From Chaenocephalus aceratus (lineage: Eukaryota > Chordata > Actinopteri > Perciformes > Channichthyidae), in the NCBI GenBank assembly GCA_023974075.1, contig CM043800.1, positions 27,310,952-27,374,951 on the forward strand: a stretch of 64,000 nucleotides of DNA. The letters are read 5' to 3'. Made by a program: the position numbers and the translations under genes. Position 1 is the stretch's first letter, and each line of letters starts with the position of its first letter. Of this stretch, positions 60,501 to 64,000 are shown piece after piece. The notes under the pieces were generated by a model. It had not been told where the DNA came from. It searched no databases and worked only from the letters and a program-made list of their open reading frames with translations.

Positions 60501-62805
60501 ACAAAAAATCCCATGTTGTTGTAAGTCAATGGAAAATCGTCCAAACACCACCAGACTTCAGACTATAATCAATGGTCCGGCCCTCAACAGCTCTACGTGA
60601 AATCGGAAATCTCAATGTATGCCGTTGCCATGGTAACTTCTGATCCCTCGCCAAACAATACGATGTTGTTGTAAGTCAATGGAAAAGGTTCCAAACACCA
60701 CCACACTTCAGACTATCATTAATGGTCCGGCCCTCTACAGCCCTACGTGAAATCTGAAATCTCAACATATGCCGTTGCCATGGTAACGCATCCCTCGCCA
60801 TCAAACATAATTCAATGGAAAATGGTCCAAACTGCGCCAGACTTCAGACTATCATTAATGGTCCGGCCCTCATCAGCTCTACGCCAATTATGGCTAAATA
60901 TATTGGCAGAGTCCTCGAGACACCTAGACACACACGTCGACGTGCGGACAACAGCCTGCGGAACGTCGAAGACCCGCTCAACGCTGCTTGCAGCTTTAAT
61001 TCTGGTTGTTATTTTTAGACTGAGCTTTCTTTATTATCAAAATGTATTGATTAATGGTCTGTAACGCTGAACATAAAGCAAATAAACCACTTCTTTCAGC
61101 ACAACAACATGGACAAGGCCGTCATGCATAGCTTCAAATTCCTGCAGTAGACTCATTTGGAACATTTAAGTGTTGACATGTGTCACATACTTCCTTGTTT
61201 ATGTTGAGGACTGCAGCTTGAAGCAAAAGAAAATGTCTTTGGGTGTTGCTTTATTTTAATGCCTTGCTATTTAGTGTTTATAAGCATTTCTTAAAACTTA
61301 ATTCATGATTTATAATCTGATAGTTTTAAATACATATGAGGAAATGTTTAAATCTGAATGTGTGTATTAATAGACAAATGTAAAACTGCACTCTTTGTCT
61401 TAGGAACTAGTTTAAAAAAAAACTTTGATTAAAGATCTTCTTAATAGATTTCTTGTAGAGCTTCAGCTTTCAGAGATAATTTACATAATTCATACATAAT
61501 ACACTCCTGGTTAATAAATCATTAGAGGAGTCATAGTTGTGCACAAACACATTAAAGAAATAGTTTGACATTTTGGGAAATGTTCCAGTTTGTTTTCTGG
61601 CAGAGAGATGTATGAAAAGATTAATACCGCTCTCATGTGAAGCTACAGCCAGCTGGCTATCTTAGCTTAGCATAGAAACAGCTAGCTTGACTCTTTGTGA
61701 AGACAACACAATCTGCTGTATCAGGTGTTTAATCTGCCCAAAACTGCAGTGTTAAAGTGAAATGTTGCTTTTTTATGGAGGGCTCTGTGGACATATGGAG
61801 TGTCCACTGCATGGTTACCTGGCAACTGCTCACAGCCAACAGTCCAGGAAATAAACGACCACAAATCAGCAAATCGTTATTTCTTCACTTTTTAAAACAT
61901 TTTTAAACAAGCAATGTAGGCTATTAGTGAGCTTTAGATGAGCTGGTATGCAGACTTTGTTACCTTATGACAGAGCTGGGCTAGATGTTCTCCATTTCCA
62001 TATTAAACGTACAGATGTAAAAGCATTATTGTGCCAATCTTCTCATCTAACTTGCGCCATCTCCCAAAGTCCATCTTTTTCTTTATTAAACACTGCTTAA
62101 AACTTCATTATAGTTTGTTATGACATTGAGTAAGTCTTTATAATTGTTGTTACCAATGCTTGTTAAATCCATGATAATTAACATGTCACATATAATATAT
62201 GAACTTCTACTTCTTTTTCATGAGCACACATTGTTAAAGTGTGTCCAGCCTCCAATGGCTCAGAAAACGTTTTTCCCATGATGACGTGTTGCTCTAAGCT
62301 GAGTCTGTACTTGTACAAACCTCAACTGTTCAAGGTTTACTGTGATGAGCTCATGGTACAATAACATGTCTACTGTAACCCAGACTAGAATGTGCCTCAA
62401 CATGTTTCAGTAACTGGGTTGCTGAACTCGATATGTGGGAACATCACACTGCGGTATGAGAGTTTCTGTGTTGAAACAATGTTTTATTGCTTGTTTGTAG
62501 TAATACCTGCAATACACAGTGAAGTAAGAGATCAAAGTTCGAACACAATCTGTTATCATAATGACAGAGTAGACGATAAGGCTCAGGTTGCAAATCACCA
62601 GGATTCTTAGTTTTAGTGCCTCATTAGTACATAAATCCAATCAATGTGCACTCTACCTGCTCAGGTAGATCCGCTTCTCGGTCAGCTGACCCTGGCCGTG
62701 CTGCGGGTGCATGTGGGCCTCATTCCTCATCACCTCCACCCCTTCTCCACCACCACTCTGCTCACAGCTGTGCTTACTGATCATGTACAGCTGCCCAATC
62801 CTGTA
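47704..62805 (-). CDS. pitpnc1: PITPNC1/RdgB-beta-like phosphatidylinositol transfer protein (first coding exon missing)
   Basis: Coding exons in order on the minus strand: 62657-62805, 55523-55611, 55278-55285, 55062-55133, 53345-53437, 50428-50583, 49561-49624, 49327-49413, 47704-47846. All are GT-AG with compatible phases, giving 286 residues plus the missing N-terminus. The sequence follows cytoplasmic PITP 1 throughout: YRIGQLYMISKHS, EKRIYLS, FFYVTEKAWNFYPYTITEYS, FLPKFSIRIET, IPERHYKESEDPSRW, KTGRGPLEKGWRD, PIMCSYKR, ILLVGHRQA, WIDEWHGLSLDEVREYE. The family binds and transfers PI or PA between membranes in the cytosol; the KTGRGPL loop is part of the lipid-binding fold. The first exon (about 15 residues) was not found up to 64000. 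The a or b copy of the fish duplicates cannot be told. Confidence 0.9.
48390..48426. repeat. (CA)n-(GA)n microsatellite
   Basis: Short CA run passing into GA repeats. Confidence 0.9.
48469..48482 (+). promoter_or_regulatory. CTCF-like motif
   Basis: CCAGCAGGGGGCAG matches the CTCF core consensus CCASYAGRKGGCRS at every position. It lies in the last pitpnc1 intron, between two microsatellites. Function unproven. Confidence 0.4.
48488..48584. repeat. (AC)n microsatellite
   Basis: Pure AC run of nearly 100 bp. Confidence 0.95.
49327..49413 (-). CDS. pitpnc1: pitpnc1 exon encoding the C-terminal helix
   Basis: 87 nt, acceptor CCACAG, donor GTGAGG. Encodes LSLDEVREYEQTMQEKTNSK and VKSNPCNT, the end of the lipid-transfer domain. 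Confidence 0.92.
49561..49624 (-). CDS. pitpnc1: pitpnc1 exon encoding SIQDILLVGHRQA...
   Basis: 64 nt, acceptor TTTTAG, donor GTGGGT. Encodes SIQDILLVGHRQAVTWIDEW, H and a split Gly. Confidence 0.93.
49795..49975. repeat. Intronic repeat shared with 56335-56545
   Basis: GATAAGTGGAAACTTATCTTG, GGAGAAAGGGCGTTG and GTTATTAGTACTTTTGGTT are found in the same order in both places. Family unknown. Confidence 0.6.
50428..50583 (-). CDS. pitpnc1: pitpnc1 exon with the KTGRGPL loop
   Basis: 156 nt, phase 0, donor GTGAGA. Encodes DPSRWMSSKTGRGPLEKGWR, then PIMCSYKR and CSFEVYGFQTKTEDFIHK. Confidence 0.94.
51110..53155 (-). mobile_element. CR1/L2/Rex-like LINE, broken, split by a hAT element
   Basis: On the minus strand: LDLTAAFDTVDHSILLSRLE (about 52940-53005), CGVPQGSILGPILFLLY (about 52800-52850), a YADD catalytic box (52723-52734), then SRLDYCNALYVGMD, LQLVQNAAARLL and ITPILASLHWLPIRFRI (51432-51794). 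The 3' end lies near 51114. Frameshifts and the insert at 51774-52410 make it inactive. It sits in a pitpnc1 intron in the same orientation as the gene. Confidence 0.88.
51774..52410. mobile_element. hAT-type non-autonomous element nested in a LINE
   Basis: TAGGGATGCTCCGATC at the left is matched in inverse at the right. The 8-bp direct repeat GTCTTGGC flanks it (51766-51773 and 52411-52418), the hAT signature. Internal GATCGG/CCGATC repeats. No transposase frame in 637 bp. Confidence 0.93.
53345..53437 (-). CDS. pitpnc1: pitpnc1 exon encoding ...IPERHYKESE
   Basis: 93 nt, phase 0, acceptor GTGTAG and donor GTACGC. Ends PIPERHYKESE, which joins DPSRW in the next exon as in PITPNC1. Confidence 0.92.
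54201..54481. mobile_element. 281-bp hAT-type MITE
   Basis: TTGGGCTGCTCAATTAATC at the left and, in inverse, TAGGGCTGCTCGATTATGG at the right. The exact 8-bp duplication GTAGTACG lies at 54193-54200 and 54482-54489. Confidence 0.93.
55062..55133 (-). CDS. pitpnc1: pitpnc1 exon encoding VSFLPKFSIRIET...
   Basis: 72 nt, phase 0 at both ends, donor GTGAGT. Encodes VSFLPKFSIRIETRFENNNG followed by DNDN, part of the beta-sheet of the PITP fold. Confidence 0.92.
55278..55285 (-). CDS. pitpnc1: pitpnc1 8-nt microexon
   Basis: Minus strand reads TGCAG|AGTACTCA|GTAAGT. With the flanking phases it gives Glu-Tyr-Ser, exactly filling the gap between ...YPYTIT and VSFLPKF in the PITPNC1 pattern. Skipping it would shift the frame. 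Confidence 0.85.
55523..55611 (-). CDS. pitpnc1: pitpnc1 third coding exon
   Basis: Acceptor TTCAG, donor GTTTGT. Completes Ser, then KLPAWARAFAPRFFYVTEKA and WNFYPYTIT, ending with the first base of a Glu codon. Confidence 0.93.
56021..56262. repeat. Local duplication, copy 1
   Basis: Resembles 56633-56738 plus 61002-61148. Shared blocks include GAGTTGAGGTTACATT, GACTGAGCTTTCT, TATTGATTAAT-like sequence and ACATGGACA-like sequence. Confidence 0.8.
56335..56545. repeat. Intronic repeat shared with 49795-49975, with a 33-bp tandem duplication
   Basis: The last part holds two identical 33-bp units (56465-56497, 56498-56530) beginning TTTGTTATTAGTACTTTTGG. The 49.8-kb relative has one. Confidence 0.75.
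56633..56738. repeat. Local duplication, copy 2, left half
   Basis: Matches the left half of copy 1. It is interrupted at 56738 by the repeat dimer and resumes at 61002. Confidence 0.75.
56897..56930. repeat. Hairpin with 16-bp perfect arms
   Basis: CAATCGTCGTAGTCGC, a 2-nt centre, then GCGACTACGACGATTG. Near the left end of element A. Confidence 0.95.
57660..59635. repeat. 147-148-bp tandem array, block 1 (13 X-box-like sites)
   Basis: Units carry ACAGCTCTACGTGAAATC, GCCGTTTCCATGGCAACGC, CCCTCGCC, CAATGGAAAAT, CACCAGACTTCAGACTATC and AATGGTCCGGCCCTCA. The CCATGG cores start 147-151 bp apart. The 14-mers begin at 57728, 57876, 58024, 58171, 58322, 58469, 58616, 58763, 58911, 59059, 59206, 59353 and 59500. 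Open frames through the array are by-products of the repeat. Confidence 0.95.
59728..59758. repeat. 31-bp hairpin-bearing junction between two element copies
   Basis: AGGGTCT (59728-59734) and AGACCCT (59752-59758) form the arms, with GAGACCTAGGTC inside. It sits exactly between the 3' end of copy A and the 5' end of copy B. Confidence 0.85.
59759..61001 (+). repeat. Repeat element B (internally deleted copy) with 7 array units
   Basis: Same ends as element A, but about 1 kb after the first 20 bp is missing. The 14-mers begin at 59887, 60035, 60182, 60329, 60476, 60624 and 60774. The last 150 bp or so are nearly identical to the end of element A. Confidence 0.85.
61002..61148. repeat. Local duplication, copy 2, right half
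   Basis: Continues the match to copy 1 at the point where the dimer ends (CTGGTTGTTATTTTTAGACT against GTGGTTGTTTTTTATGACT). Confidence 0.75.
61553..61900 (+). repeat. Dispersed teleost repeat, copy 3
   Basis: GAAATAGTTTGACATTTTGG, then ATTAATACCGCTCTCATGTG and CTTAGCTTAGCATAGAAAC; resembles the 34.1-kb copy. Confidence 0.5.
61901..62656. other. Intronic sequence without recognised elements
   Basis: AT-rich part of the large pitpnc1 intron. No exon recognised. Confidence 0.6.
62657..62805 (-). CDS. pitpnc1: pitpnc1 second coding exon
   Basis: Acceptor CTCCAG, donor GTAGAG. Encodes YRIGQLYMISKHSCEQSGGG... to EKRIYLS plus AG of a split Ser codon. The start of the open frame here implies an upstream exon encoding the conserved MLxKEYRI-type N-terminus. 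Confidence 0.93.
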
Positions 62806-64000
62806 CTGGAGCCCGGGGAGAGGTTTTCAACGAGGTGTATGAAGATGGGGAGGGGGAAGAGAGGGAGACAAAAACAGTGATGAGAAAACATGAAGCACGA
62901 AGCAAAATCATCAAAAGCCATCCAAGGTGACGAAATATAATTGAAGTGATTTTTGATTGTATTATCTCTGACATCCTAAAATAATACTACTTTACTTTTG
63001 AAACAACCCTCACTTTATAAAATCAATAAAAAGCACACTTGCTGGATTAATGTCCCACAGAGGTTTTTCAGTTACAGCCTCTCTTGATTTGGTTGGGCCA
63101 TCAGCATGTTGAGGTATAAATACTGTGCCCCCGAAAACAGACAAGGTGTGGGGTAATGCTTAATGCAAAAATGTAGTTTAACAGAAGTAGGCGTACACAT
63201 GGAGAAAGTGCAATGTCAGTGAAATGCAATATGTTCTCAAAGTGGGTTCCGTTTACATTTTTTAATTTTTTAATTGTACTGTTATTTCCCCTTGCTCTGT
63301 ACATACAACATTGATTGCTTGGTTTCTTGCCCTGTTAGACTGATCCCTCCTCTGTTGCTGTTACAACGTTTTTGCCTTTTCCTTCCTCTTTTTGGTGTGA
63401 CATTTTAAAGTCCTTTGAGGCCAGTTTGTGATTTTAAGCTGTCTAAATACAATTTTTAAGTGACTTCACATTTAAGAAGCATTTACACCGAAGGTGTCGG
63501 AGAACATTTCTTAACGCCACAAGGTCATATTACATTTTAAGGACTTCAATAACCAATCAATAATACCACCACAACTAGTCAATAAACCGCTTACTCCATC
63601 GAGGAAATTATAATAACCATCAACGACTTAGAGGAAGAGGTTGGGAGTGATGACAGAAAAATGTCCTGGCAGCAGGTTCAGCCATAGTTGCTGAGTGTGA
63701 TTTTGTCTCGACAGGCACTTACTCAGTGCTGCTTAGAAGCCCGCTTTGTATTTGCTCTTCATTTTGTAAACAGTTACTTGCTGTGTATAAAGATTTCCCT
63801 CAAGTGACCATATCTGACATCAACATTTAATTTGGCCGGTGAGGGTGAACGACTGGAGTCTAAATGAAAGAGGGGGATGGGACTTTGTTCTCTGCTGCAG
63901 ACCCAGTATGTGCTCGATGCTGATGAGGCGGGAGTGTTTCTCTTAGCGAGTCTAAAGAGGACGAGGCCTTTGGGCATCTGGAGCGGCCTGACTGATTCAG
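62806..64000. other. Probable first pitpnc1 intron
   Basis: No minus-strand sequence encoding the expected first exon was found. Nothing else recognised. Confidence 0.5.

Noticed and set aside
57660..60895. CRISPR-like regular spacing
   Set aside because: The whole unit repeats, with no unique spacers, and the setting is a vertebrate genome.
57666..61064. Open frames of 60-140 residues in the 57-61 kb array
   Set aside because: The unit is 147-148 bp with indels, so frames shift between units, and the same peptides recur in different frames. No start or splice context.

Overview
The window is nuclear DNA from a ray-finned fish, most likely a teleost. It has intron-split vertebrate genes, long CA/GT microsatellites, many non-autonomous hAT-type and PIF/Harbinger-type elements, and L2/CR1/Rex-like LINE fragments. 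No prokaryotic, organellar or viral gene was recognised.

Layout. (1) About 1-1.9 kb: a PIF/Harbinger-like MITE, a LINE 3' tail, and the last coding exon of a C2H2 zinc-finger gene (+), whose other exons lie outside the window. (2) 10.13-18.19 kb: a complete 14-exon reading frame (+) for a myocardin-family SAP-domain coactivator. All splice phases close to 856 codons plus a stop. The best match is MAMSTR/MASTR, a MEF2 coactivator, judged from the N-terminal MEF2-binding segment, the SAP sequence and the LEEELQEAI...IDDIL block. (3) 18.2-47.7 kb: an intergenic region crowded with transposon debris (hAT ends, a LINE caught between inverted-repeat arms, a THAP-domain fragment, two back-to-back MITEs, a 385-bp MITE, a 960-bp foldback) and microsatellites. 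(4) 47.7-62.8 kb: nine coding exons (-) of a class II phosphatidylinositol transfer protein, PITPNC1/RdgB-beta-like, including an 8-nt microexon. The first coding exon was not found and probably lies beyond the right edge. The two main genes converge tail to tail.

The most unusual structure lies in a pitpnc1 intron at 56.74-61.00 kb. It is a head-to-tail dimer of one repeat element, joined by a 31-bp hairpin-bearing linker, and most of its length is a 147-148-bp tandem repeat. Each unit carries one X-box-like, RFX-type 14-mer, giving 20 sites at nearly constant spacing. The dimer sits inside one copy of a local duplication, so its insertion point can be read to within a few bases.

MASTR acts in the nucleus on muscle transcription and PITPNC1 acts in cytosolic lipid transfer. 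Nothing in the sequence shows that they work together. Gene assignments come from recognising protein families by eye, and no database search was run.
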